Source: Micromonospora sp. BL4
GTDB taxonomy: Bacteria; Actinomycetota; Actinomycetes; Mycobacteriales; Micromonosporaceae
Length of the DNA stretch: 64,000 bases
Direction of reading: 5' to 3'
Assembly (NCBI RefSeq): GCF_003667505.1
Contig: NZ_RCVJ01000149.1
Coordinates: 1 to 64,000 of the forward strand
Under the pieces are notes generated by a model. The model did not search any database. It saw nothing but the letters and a program-made list of their open reading frames with translations, and was not told where the DNA came from. A program made the translations under genes and the position numbers. Positions 44,859-52,897 of this stretch are shown here, piece by piece (the first letter of the stretch is position 1; the number at the start of each line of letters is the position of its first letter).

Positions 44859-45847
44859 GTGCCATGCGATACGTGATCATCGGGGCGGGCGCGGTTGGCG
44901 GGACCATCGGTGTACGGCTGGCGGAGGCCGGCCGGGACGTGACCCTGGTGGCCCGGGGCGCGCACCTGGACGCGATCCGCGAGCGGGGTCTGACCCTGCG
45001 CCAGCCCGACGGCGAGGTCACCGCCCGGCTCGCCGCCGTGGACGGCCCCGGTGACCGCCCGCTGCCGGCCGACACGGTGCTGATCCTCACCGTGAAGTCG
45101 CAGGACACCTCGGGTGCGCTGGCCGCCTGGGTGGACGCGCCGGTGGCCGGTGGTGGTACGGCGGGCGAGCGGCTGCCGCTGGTCACCGCGCAGAACGGGG
45201 TGGCCAACGAGCGGGCCGCGCTGCGGCTCTTCGCCGACGTGCATCCGGTGTGCGTCTGGCTGCCGGCCACCCACCTCGACCCGGGCGTGGTGGTGGCCAA
45301 CGGCTACCCGCACCCGGGAATGCTGCACGTCGGGCGGTACCCGGCGGACGTGGACGACACCGACCGGGCGATCGCCGCCGACCTGACCGCCGCCGGCTTC
45401 GTCGCACCGGTCCGGCAGGACGTGATGCGCTGGAAGTACGGCAAGCTGCTCGCCAACCTCGGCAACGGCCTCCAGGCGCTGCTCGGTCGGGACATCCCGG
45501 ACGCGCTGGCCGAGCGGGTACGCGCCGAGGGCGTCGCCGCGCTCACCGCCGCCCGCATCGCGCACACCTCGCCGGACGAGGAGCGGGCCGAACGCGGCGA
45601 CCGGGTTCAGCAGCGCGCGGTCGCGGGTGCGGACCGTTCCGGCGGCTCCACCTGGCAGAGCCTGGCCCGGGGCACCGGCTCGACCGAGGTCGACCACCTC
45701 AACGGTGAGATCGCGCTGTTGGGCCGGCTGCACGGCGTACCGACGCCGGCCAACGTGGCCGTGCAGCGCGCGGTACGCCGGGCGGTCCGCGAACGGATCG
45801 GGGCGGGCGCCTTCCCGCTCGCCGAGCTGGAGAAGATGATCGCCTGA
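44855..45847 (+). CDS. Ketopantoate reductase (PanE/ApbA) family protein
   Basis: A 330-residue NADP-dependent reductase. The N-terminal Rossmann motif is VIIGAGAVGGTIGVRLAEAG. TVKSQDT and TAQNGVANE are catalytic-domain marks, and the C-terminal domain includes KYGKLLANLGN and the Ser-rich SGGSTWQSLARGTGSTEVDHLNGEI (active-site pattern). It could reduce 2-dehydropantoate or a related keto acid; no pantothenate genes are nearby. The start overlaps the M50 stop, so the two are co-translated. Confidence 0.87.
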   Translation: MSAMRYVIIGAGAVGGTIGVRLAEAGRDVTLVARGAHLDAIRERGLTLRQPDGEVTARLAAVDGPGDRPLPADTVLILTVKSQDTSGALAAWVDAPVAGGGTAGERLPLVTAQNGVANERAALRLFADVHPVCVWLPATHLDPGVVVANGYPHPGMLHVGRYPADVDDTDRAIAADLTAAGFVAPVRQDVMRWKYGKLLANLGNGLQALLGRDIPDALAERVRAEGVAALTAARIAHTSPDEERAERGDRVQQRAVAGADRSGGSTWQSLARGTGSTEVDHLNGEIALLGRLHGVPTPANVAVQRAVRRAVRERIGAGAFPLAELEKMIA

Positions 45848-45909
45848 GCGGGGCAACCGACCGCCCTGCCCGGCGCGTGTTCCCTGCGACCGACACGGGG
45901 AGGTAGCGG

Positions 45910-46410
45910 GTGCCGGACGTCGACGGGTTCGACGAGTTCTACCGTGGGAGCCGGCAACGGCTGCTCGGTTTCGTCTACGCGCTCACCGGTGATCGGATCG
46001 AGGCGCAGGACGCCGTGCAGGAGGCGTACATCCGGGCGTGGCAGCGCTGGTCGACGGTCAGCCGGTACGACGACCCGGAGGCGTGGGTGCGGGTCGTGGC
46101 CAGCCGGATCGCGGTCAGCCGGTGGCGCAGCCTGCGCAGTCGTGCCCGCGCGTACCTGCGGCACGGGGCCACCGAGACCGTCCCCGGCCCGGGCACCGAC
46201 ACCGTCGAAGTGGTCGCCGCGCTGCGCCGGCTGCCCGAGGAGCAGCGCACGGCCATCGCCCTGTACTACCTGATGGGCATGCCGGTCGCCGAGGTGGCAC
46301 GGGAGACCGAGGCCCCGGTGGGCACGGTCAAGGCCCGACTCTCCCGGGGGCGTGCCGCGCTCGCCGGGCTGCTCGCCGTCTCTGATCTGGAGGAGGCTAC
46401 CGATGCGTGA
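45910..46410 (+). CDS. ECF sigma factor (SigE family)
   Basis: A 166-residue sigma-70 factor with only region 2 (FYRGSRQRLLGFVYALTGDRIEAQDAVQEAYIRAWQRW) and region 4 (LRRLPEEQRTAIALYYLMGMPVAEVARETEAPVGTVKARLSRGRAAL). GTG 45910 follows the SD GGGAGGT. It overlaps the next gene by 8 bp; that gene encodes a membrane protein fitting an anti-sigma or sensor role. Target promoters are not identifiable. Confidence 0.9.
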   Translation: MPDVDGFDEFYRGSRQRLLGFVYALTGDRIEAQDAVQEAYIRAWQRWSTVSRYDDPEAWVRVVASRIAVSRWRSLRSRARAYLRHGATETVPGPGTDTVEVVAALRRLPEEQRTAIALYYLMGMPVAEVARETEAPVGTVKARLSRGRAALAGLLAVSDLEEATDA

Positions 46411-47272
46411 CGACCTGGCATTCGTCGAACGGATCCACCGGGACCTGGGAGACGTGCGATGGCCCGAGCCGCAGGAGATCCGGGCCCGGGCCCGGCGGCG
46501 CAGTCGGCGGACCGGGGCACTCGCGGCGACGGCCGTGCTGGTGATCACGGGGGCATCGGCCGTCGCCGTGGTCGGCAACGGTCGTGGACCGACGCCACCC
46601 CCGGTGGCCGCCTCGGCGAGCCCGACCGCACCGGTCCGGGGCGAGATCGCCGTCGACTCGCTGCTGCAAGCGTCCGACCTGGCTCAGCCGGCGCAGGTGC
46701 GGCTCAGCCAGTCGGGGTTGGGGGAGATGGTCGTCGTCGAGGACATGCTGGGTTACTGCCGCAAGGAGCAGGGATTGGCCCCTGCCTGGCAGACGTCCCG
46801 CTGGTCGCGGGGGCTGACCATGCTCCGGAAGCCCGCGGCGGCCGCCGACGCCGGCCCCGATGACTTCCTGCTCAGTCAGGATCTGTACCGGGTGACGCCG
46901 GAGGTGGCCGGGTCGTTCTTCGGCGACCTCGACAGGCTGGTGGCTCCCTGCGCCGAGTGGCACCGGTCCGGGGCGTACGAGGTCGCGGGACGCAAGGGAA
47001 CCGGGGTGGTGACAGACCAGTGGGCGGTGGTCCAGCGGGACTTCGCCGGCGACGGGTCCGCCATGCTGCGCCACACCGTGTCGCAGCCCCGTGACCAGAA
47101 GACCGGCAGCGCCATCGGTGGCGAGTCCCCGCCGACCAGCACGGCGGTGGTGCGGGTGGGTGACCTGATCACCGTGCTCACTCTGGGAGAGGACGGCCCC
47201 GAGCCGGAGCTGCGCCGCCTGGCCGTGGTGGCGGCGCGCCGGATGTGCCTCGCCGCCAACCCGTCCTGCTGA
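46403..47272 (+). CDS. Membrane protein coupled to the ECF sigma factor
   Basis: A 289-residue protein: cytoplasmic N-terminus of about 45 residues (MRDDLAFVERIHRDLGDVRWPEPQEIRARARRR), one membrane helix (ALAATAVLVITGASAVAVV) and a large outer domain with conserved cysteines (GYCRKEQ, VAPCAEW, RMCLAANPSC). Such genes overlap SigE-family ECF factors in actinomycetes and are taken as regulators. It lacks a ZAS-type zinc motif, so a classical anti-sigma mechanism is not shown. Confidence 0.75.
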   Translation: MRDDLAFVERIHRDLGDVRWPEPQEIRARARRRSRRTGALAATAVLVITGASAVAVVGNGRGPTPPPVAASASPTAPVRGEIAVDSLLQASDLAQPAQVRLSQSGLGEMVVVEDMLGYCRKEQGLAPAWQTSRWSRGLTMLRKPAAAADAGPDDFLLSQDLYRVTPEVAGSFFGDLDRLVAPCAEWHRSGAYEVAGRKGTGVVTDQWAVVQRDFAGDGSAMLRHTVSQPRDQKTGSAIGGESPPTSTAVVRVGDLITVLTLGEDGPEPELRRLAVVAARRMCLAANPSC

Positions 47273-47309
47273 CCGGAACGGGTTGGCGGATCAGGGGACC
47301 ACGACCGCG

Positions 47310-48893
47310 TCAGAGCGGGATGTTGCCGTGCTTCTTCGGCGGAAGGGTCTCGCGCTTCGTGCGCAGGACGCGTAGCGCGCGGACGATCTGGGTCCGGGTC
47401 TCGTGCGGCGGGATGACCGAGTCGATGTATCCGCGCTCGGCGGCCACGTACGGGTTGGCCAGGGTGTCCTCGTACTCGGCGATCTTCTCGGCCCGAACCG
47501 CAGCCGGGTCCTCGGCGCCGGCCAGCTCCGAGCGGTAGAGGATGTTCACCGCGCCCTGCGCGCCCATCACCGCGATCTGCGCGGTCGGCCAGGCGAAGTT
47601 CAGGTCCGCGCCGAGATGCTTGGAGCCCATCACGTCGTACGCCCCGCCGTACGCCTTGCGGGTGATCACGGTGACCTTGGGGACGGTCGCCTCGGCGTAC
47701 GCGTAGATGAGCTTGGCGCCCCGGCGGATGATGCCGTCCCACTCCTGGCCCGTGCCGGGGAGGAAGCCGGGCACGTCCACGAAGGTCAGCACCGGAATGT
47801 TGAACGCGTCGCAGGTGCGGACGAACCGGGCGGCCTTCTCGGAGGCGGCGATGTCCAGGGTGCCGGCGAAGTGCATCGGCTGGTTGGCCACCACGCCGAC
47901 CGGGCGCCCCTCGACGCGGCCGTAGCCGACCACGATGTTCTGCGCGTAGAGCGGCTGGACCTCCAGGAACTCCCCGTCGTCGAGGACGTGCTCGATCACC
48001 CGGTGGATGTCGTACGGCTGGTTGGCCGAGTCCGGGATCAGCGTGTCCAGTTCGCGGTCCTCGTCGCTGATCGCCAGCTCGGCGGGAGCGTCGAGGACCA
48101 CCGGCTCGTCGAGGTTGTTCGACGGCAGGTACGACAGCAGCGCCTTGACGTAGTCGACCGCGTCCTCCTCGTCGGTGGCGAGGTAGTGCGCGTTGCCGCT
48201 GCGCGAGTTGTGCGTACGCGCCCCGCCCAACTCCTCCATGCCGACGTCCTCGCCGGTCACCGTCTTGATCACGTCGGGGCCGGTGATGAACATGTGCGAG
48301 GTCTGGTCGACCATCACGGTGAAGTCGGTGACCGCCGGGGAGTAGACCGCGCCGCCGGCGCAGGGGCCCATGACCAGCGAGATCTGCGGGATGACGCCGG
48401 AGGCCCGCACGTTGCGGAAGAAGATCTCGCCGTAGAGGCCGAGCGAGACCACACCCTCCTGGATACGCGCCCCGCCGGAGTCGTTGATGCCGACCACCGG
48501 GCAGCCGATCTTCATGGCCAGGTCCATCACCTTGACGATCTTCTCGCCGAAGACCTCGCCGAGGGAGCCACCGAACACCGTGAAGTCCTGGGCGAAGACG
48601 CAGACCTGCCGGCCGTCCACCGTGCCGTAGCCGGTGACCACACCGTCGCCGTACGGCCGGTTCTTCTCCAGCCCGAAGGCTGTGGACCGGTGCCGGGCCA
48701 GCTCGTCGAGCTCGACGAAGGAGCCCTCGTCGAGCAGCATCTCGATCCGCTCGCGGGCGGTCTTCTTGCCCCGGGCGTGCTGCTTCTCGACCGCGCGCGC
48801 CGATCCGGCGTGCACCGCCTCGTCGACCCGGCGCTCCAGGTCCGCCAGCTTGCCCGCGGTGCTGTGGATGTTGGTCCCGGTCTCGGTAGTCAC
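47310..48893 (-). CDS. pccB: Acyl-CoA (propionyl-CoA) carboxylase beta subunit
   Basis: A 527-residue carboxyltransferase: DEGSFVELDELARHRS, the oxyanion holes GGARIQEGV and GPCAGGAVYSPA, the acyl-CoA pocket AYGGAYDVMGSKHLGADLNFAWP with Asp in the specificity position, and the C-terminal LPPKKHGNIPL. It transfers CO2 from biotin on AccA3 to acetyl- or propionyl-CoA. GTG at 48893 follows TATATT (48905-48900) by 6 nt, the best -10 in the window and leaderless. It is divergent from birA, the canonical actinobacterial arrangement. Confidence 0.95.
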   Translation of the reverse strand: MTTETGTNIHSTAGKLADLERRVDEAVHAGSARAVEKQHARGKKTARERIEMLLDEGSFVELDELARHRSTAFGLEKNRPYGDGVVTGYGTVDGRQVCVFAQDFTVFGGSLGEVFGEKIVKVMDLAMKIGCPVVGINDSGGARIQEGVVSLGLYGEIFFRNVRASGVIPQISLVMGPCAGGAVYSPAVTDFTVMVDQTSHMFITGPDVIKTVTGEDVGMEELGGARTHNSRSGNAHYLATDEEDAVDYVKALLSYLPSNNLDEPVVLDAPAELAISDEDRELDTLIPDSANQPYDIHRVIEHVLDDGEFLEVQPLYAQNIVVGYGRVEGRPVGVVANQPMHFAGTLDIAASEKAARFVRTCDAFNIPVLTFVDVPGFLPGTGQEWDGIIRRGAKLIYAYAEATVPKVTVITRKAYGGAYDVMGSKHLGADLNFAWPTAQIAVMGAQGAVNILYRSELAGAEDPAAVRAEKIAEYEDTLANPYVAAERGYIDSVIPPHETRTQIVRALRVLRTKRETLPPKKHGNIPL

Positions 48894-48977
48894 CCAGGGA
48901 ATATAACGATGGTTCAGGCCGGCGCCGCTGTGCAGTACGCCTCAGTGCTCCTGCGACCACCGCCGTAGGCTGACGGG

Positions 48978-49853
48978 ATGCCGGGTTCCCCGTACACCGA
49001 TCTGGACCGCCCGCCGCTCTCGGCGGCCCGGCTGGGGCGCGCGTTGGTCGCGCCGCACGGCCCGTGGTCCCGGCTGGAGCTGCGGGCAGAGACCGGCTCC
49101 ACCAACGCCGACGTTGCCGAGGCGGCCCGGGCCGGTGAGCCGGAGGGTCTGGTCGTGGTCGCCGAGCGGCAGACCGCCGGTCGCGGCCGGCGCGGTCGCG
49201 TCTGGCAGTCGCCGGCACGGGCCGGGATCACCACCAGCGTGCTGCTGCGGCCCGGCGAGGCCGTGCCGGACCGCGGTTGGCCGGCGGCGCCGCCCACCGG
49301 GTACGGCTGGCTGCCGCTGCTGGCCGGCGTCGCGCTGGTCGAGGCGGTGGCCCGGCTGGCGGAGCTGGAGGCCACCCTGAAGTGGCCCAACGACCTGTTG
49401 ATCGGCGACGCGAAGTGCGCCGGCGTGCTGGCCGAGGGAGTGCCCGGGCGCTCGCCGGACCACCCGCCGGCGATCGTCCTGGGTATCGGGCTCAACGTGA
49501 CGCTGCGCGCCGACGAGCTGCCGGTGAACCCGACCGGGCTGCCGGCGACCTCGCTGCAACTGGCCGGCGCGGCGGCCACCGACCGGGATCCGCTGCTGCG
49601 GGCGTTGCTGCGCGCGCTCGCCGACTGGTACGACCGCTGGCGCTCCGCCGGCGGGGACGCGGTGGCCAGCGGCCTCCGCGACGCCTACCTGGCGGCCTGT
49701 TCCACCGTCGGCCGTGAGGTGCGGGTCCTGCTGCCCGGCGGCGACGACCTGACCGGCACCGCCACCGGCGTGGACCCGGACGGTCAGCTCCTGGTCACCA
49801 CCCCCACCGGCGACCGTGTCCTGGCCGCCGGCGACGTCCTTCACCTCCGGTGA
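48978..49853 (+). CDS. birA: Biotin-[acyl-CoA carboxylase] ligase
   Basis: A 291-residue monofunctional biotin ligase. The adenylate motif GRGRRGRVWQSP and KWPNDLLIGDAKCAGVLAEG are intact. The C-terminal SH3-like domain is GREVRVLLPGGDDLTGTATGVDPDGQLLV. There is no N-terminal HTH, so it is not a repressor. It attaches biotin to Lys549 of AccA3. TAGGCT (48966-48971) lies 6 nt before the ATG. Divergent from pccB. Confidence 0.93.
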   Translation: MPGSPYTDLDRPPLSAARLGRALVAPHGPWSRLELRAETGSTNADVAEAARAGEPEGLVVVAERQTAGRGRRGRVWQSPARAGITTSVLLRPGEAVPDRGWPAAPPTGYGWLPLLAGVALVEAVARLAELEATLKWPNDLLIGDAKCAGVLAEGVPGRSPDHPPAIVLGIGLNVTLRADELPVNPTGLPATSLQLAGAAATDRDPLLRALLRALADWYDRWRSAGGDAVASGLRDAYLAACSTVGREVRVLLPGGDDLTGTATGVDPDGQLLVTTPTGDRVLAAGDVLHLR

Positions 49854-49958
49854 AAGAAACGGTCCCCGGCTGACACAACCCACTCCGCGCGGCTGATCCG
49901 CCGGGGCTGTTGGACCGGTTACGGTCTGCGCGTCGGAAAAATGGCGATGGAGGTTCCC

Positions 49959-50531
49959 GTGGCGTTCCCCGAAGACGTGCTCACCGAGGACGAGCACGTC
50001 GTGCTGCACCTGCACCCGCACTGGAAGGCGTTGATCCGGCCGATCGCGGTGCTGGTGCTGGCCGTCGCGGCGGTGGTCGCCGGCGTGCTCCTGCTCCCGG
50101 CGGGCGGCGGTGGCTCCATCGCGCTGGCCGTGATCGGAGTGGTCGCCCTGGTCGCCGTGCTCTGGCTCGGGCTGTGGCCGTTCCTGGTCTGGCGCACCAC
50201 GCACTACCTGTTCACCAACGAGCGGGTGCTGCTCCAGCAGGGTGTCTTCTCGCGGGACCGCCGGGACCTTCCGCTCACCCGGATCAACGACCACTCCATG
50301 AACCAGCGTTTCATCGAGCGGCTGCTGGGCTGCGGCACGCTGACCATCGAGTCCGCCGGAGAACGCGGCCAGTCGGTGCTCGCCGACGTCCCGGGGGTCG
50401 GCCAGGTGCAGACCACCCTGTACGAGCTGGTCGAGGCTCAGCACGACAAGCACTCGCTGGGCGACGGGGAGATGCGTGACATCCTCGCCGACATGCGCGA
50501 GGGCAAGCCGCTGCGGGACACCACGACCTGA
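49959..50531 (+). CDS. PH-domain membrane protein
   Basis: A 190-residue protein: short N-terminus (FPEDVLTEDEHVVLHLHPHWK), two helices (PIAVLVLAVAAVVAGVLLL, IALAVIGVVALVAVLWLGLWPF) and a bacterial PH domain (YLFTNERVLLQQGVFSRDRRDLPLTRINDHSMNQ, CGTLTIESAG). Function unknown. GTG 49959 is chosen because GGAGG lies 5 nt upstream and homologues begin here; ATG 49941 is in frame. It follows birA, as does its counterpart (Rv3278c) in M. tuberculosis. Confidence 0.82.
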   Translation: MAFPEDVLTEDEHVVLHLHPHWKALIRPIAVLVLAVAAVVAGVLLLPAGGGGSIALAVIGVVALVAVLWLGLWPFLVWRTTHYLFTNERVLLQQGVFSRDRRDLPLTRINDHSMNQRFIERLLGCGTLTIESAGERGQSVLADVPGVGQVQTTLYELVEAQHDKHSLGDGEMRDILADMREGKPLRDTTT

Positions 50532-50600
50532 TCCGGACTTTCGCGACCGCCCCGGCCACCGCGCCGGGGCGGGTCAGGCGGGTGGTGCGGCCCCGGACGG

Positions 50601-51149
50601 CTACGTGTCGGACGGCTCCGTGTCGGACGGTTCGGACCCGGGCCGGGGTTCGGCCGGGCGCAGCGCGAACCAGCCGCGGAAGCGGGTCCGCAGCACCTCC
50701 TGTTCGGGCCGGTCGTCCGCGCCGAGGCGAAGCATGGTGCCGGTGAGGCTGACGGTGCCGAGGCCCGGGCGGGCGGTGGACGGTCGAGCGCCCATCACGT
50801 CGACCCGGACGGCGAGCCGGTCACCGGCGCGCACCGGGGCGAGCCAGCGCAGCTCCTCCAGGCCGGGGGAGGCGTCCGCCGCCGCGCGGGACAGCAGGTG
50901 GTCGACGTACGCCCGCATGAACAGGCTGACCGTGTAGAAGCCGCTGGCGATGAGACCGCCGTGCCGGCTCGCTTCGGCCAGCTCCGGGTCGACGTGGTAC
51001 CACTGCGGGTCGAAGCGGCGGGCGAAGGCAACCATCTCGTCGCCGTCGACCGTGACCACGCCGAGGTCGACGGTGAGCCCCGGGACGAGGTCCTCGAAGA
51101 ACAGCTCGGCGCGTGTCCCGGTGCCGGAACGGGCTGCGGGTGGTGTCAC
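50601..51149 (-). CDS. MaoC family dehydratase (hot-dog fold)
   Basis: A 182-residue protein: LFFEDLVPGLTVDLGVVTVDGDEMVAFARRFDPQWYHVDPELAEASRHGGLIASGFYTVSL holds the R-specific enoyl-CoA hydratase-type pocket (Asp in FDPQWYH, SGF). It probably hydrates or dehydrates an acyl-CoA. GTG 51149 overlaps the gtrA-like stop (GTGA), so it is the last gene of the GtrA operon. The C-terminal Pro/Ser/Asp tail includes a direct repeat (EPSDTEPSDT). Confidence 0.87.
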   Translation of the reverse strand: MTPPAARSGTGTRAELFFEDLVPGLTVDLGVVTVDGDEMVAFARRFDPQWYHVDPELAEASRHGGLIASGFYTVSLFMRAYVDHLLSRAAADASPGLEELRWLAPVRAGDRLAVRVDVMGARPSTARPGLGTVSLTGTMLRLGADDRPEQEVLRTRFRGWFALRPAEPRPGSEPSDTEPSDT

Positions 51150-51859
51150 CGGCGGGGCGCGCGGCGGGTGCCGGCGTGCAGCTCCGCGGCGAGTTCCGCG
51201 TCCAGGTCTGCGGAGAAACCAGCGCTCAACGGCGTGGGCCTGCCCTGGGTGGGAGCGCCGATCGGGCCGGGTGTGGACGCCGGGCGGTCGCCGGTCTCCG
51301 ACTCCTCCAGCTCGGAGACGGATTCGGCCAGCTCGGCGACCGGGTCCATCTCGGCCATCGTGTCCCACTCGTCGCGCGGGATGCTGTGCCAGGTCGGCTC
51401 GGCCTTCGCCTCGGCCTCGGCCGGGACGACGGGCTGGAAGACGAAGGTCCGGTACGACCAGAACCGGAACAGGGTGGCCAGCAGCACGCCACCGGTCTTT
51501 GCCACGTTCAGCGCGAGCAGCCCGTGCACGCCGAGACCGTACTTGGCGGCGGCCAGGACGCCCAGCTCAATGAGCAGGCCGGTCGCGTTGAAGAGGAAGA
51601 ACAGGACGTACTCCCGCCGGAGCGCCGATTTCGGGCGATCCCGGTACGTCCAGTGACGATTCATAAGATACGACGTGATCGTGGCAACGATGGTCGCGAT
51701 CACGGTGGCCTTCAACTGACCATCGGCAAAGACGGTGAGTGCAAGGACATTGAACACCGCGTAATTGATGACGGTGTTGATGCCGCCGACGATGCCGAAT
51801 TTGAGCGCCTCGCGGATGAACTTCTGCCAGCGCTCAGGCAGCAGACGGACAAGACGCAT
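51146..51859 (-). CDS. GtrA family membrane protein with C-terminal acidic tail
   Basis: Residues 1-140 form the four-helix GtrA domain (LKFGIVGGINTVINYAVFNVLAL, VIATIVATITSYLMNRHWTYRD, REYVLFFLFNATGLLIEL, FRFWSYRTFVFQ). GtrA proteins help translocate polyprenyl-linked sugars. An unusual acidic Pro/Ala/Glu tail of about 90 residues follows (LAESVSELEESE). ATG 51859. Second gene of a three-gene operon; its partner GtrA lies 63 bp upstream. Confidence 0.87.
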   Translation of the reverse strand: MRLVRLLPERWQKFIREALKFGIVGGINTVINYAVFNVLALTVFADGQLKATVIATIVATITSYLMNRHWTYRDRPKSALRREYVLFFLFNATGLLIELGVLAAAKYGLGVHGLLALNVAKTGGVLLATLFRFWSYRTFVFQPVVPAEAEAKAEPTWHSIPRDEWDTMAEMDPVAELAESVSELEESETGDRPASTPGPIGAPTQGRPTPLSAGFSADLDAELAAELHAGTRRAPRR

Positions 51860-51922
51860 GCGAAACACCTTAGGGCAGTCGGTGAAGCCGGCGATCACCG
51901 GCCGGACGAGGTGGGCGGCAGG

Positions 51923-52471
51923 TCACGCCCCGTGGTCTCGGTCGTGCTTCACCTGCGGAACGGTCCGGGTTCCCGCTTCGACGAAGACGAACCGCCGGTA
52001 GGACCAGAATCGGAAGAGCGTGCCGAGGCCCGTGCCGACGATGAAGCTGGCGATGTTGTCGGCCAGCGGCGTCTGGAACACCTCTGGCCAGATGCTGCCG
52101 AGCCCGTAGCGGCTGATTGCGAGGCAGGCCACCGCGATGCCGAGGCCGACGGCGTTGAAGAAGAAGAAGAGCGCGTACTCCCGGGCGGGGTTGTTGCGCT
52201 GGCGGTGCCGCCAGGTCCAGAACCGGTTGCCGACGAAGGCGAGGGTGGCCGCGATGATGGTGGAGATGGTCTTCGCCGTCACCTGTTCGACGCCACGAGC
52301 GGTCGTCAGGTAGTTGAACAGGGCGAAGTCGACGAGGAAGGCGATGCTGCCGACCGTGGCGAACTTGCTCAACTCGCGGACGAGGTGACCGAAACGGTCG
52401 AGCAGTGCCCGGATCAGACCCGGCCGGGTCTGCCGGGGACCCGGTTGCTCCCCGGTCATCGTGGCGGCCAC
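51923..52471 (-). CDS. GtrA family membrane protein
   Basis: A 182-residue GtrA protein: SKFATVGSIAFLVDFALFNYL, IIAATLAFVGNRFWTWRHRQ, REYALFFFFNAVGLGIAVACL, GTLFRFWSYRRFVFVE. The NRFWTWR and FRFWSYR motifs match its neighbour, so the two probably arose by duplication and may act together in moving a lipid-linked sugar. TAGGCT (52483-52478) ends 6 nt before GTG 52471, which fixes the start and implies a leaderless mRNA. Confidence 0.88.
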   Translation of the reverse strand: MAATMTGEQPGPRQTRPGLIRALLDRFGHLVRELSKFATVGSIAFLVDFALFNYLTTARGVEQVTAKTISTIIAATLAFVGNRFWTWRHRQRNNPAREYALFFFFNAVGLGIAVACLAISRYGLGSIWPEVFQTPLADNIASFIVGTGLGTLFRFWSYRRFVFVEAGTRTVPQVKHDRDHGA

Positions 52472-52897
52472 GGGCCGAGCCTACCGGCTGGTGACCAGTC
52501 AGCGGGGTAGCAACGGCGAGCAGGCGTGGTCGCTCGTGCCGGTTGTGCGCGGGGTGCGTCGCTGTTGGACGCAGCGTAACCAATCGGAGGACTGACGCGC
52601 CCCGGAACGGGAATCCACGCACCGGTCGGCGGGGCCGGTTCGCCGCCCGACCGCAACTCACGTCGGCCGGGGTGCACAACAAAATTTGCGTGAAACTGCG
52701 CGGGAAAGCGGGTAATAGCTCTGAATGCCGCAGCGTAGCCGTACCTTGTGCAGTTCTTCACAACCAGTCCCACTGACTCGGAAGGCTGCCCGGTTTACGC
52801 TGAGGCCAATCCCAGGTTTCCACGAAGGCGACGCATCGCGCCGCTGAGACTCGTGCATCCCATAGATCGGTCAGCGTCGACCACAAGGAGATGTGTC
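52472..52897. promoter_or_regulatory. Divergent gtrA/pckG region with a Crp-like site
   Basis: No gene. It holds the gtrA promoter at one end. TGTGCAGTTCTTCACA (52747-52762) is a Crp/GlxR-like palindrome (TGTGN-N6-TCACA) about 140 bp before pckG. AT-rich patches near 52680 and 52712 may be the pckG promoter. The SD AAGGAG is at 52885-52890. Confidence 0.5.
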
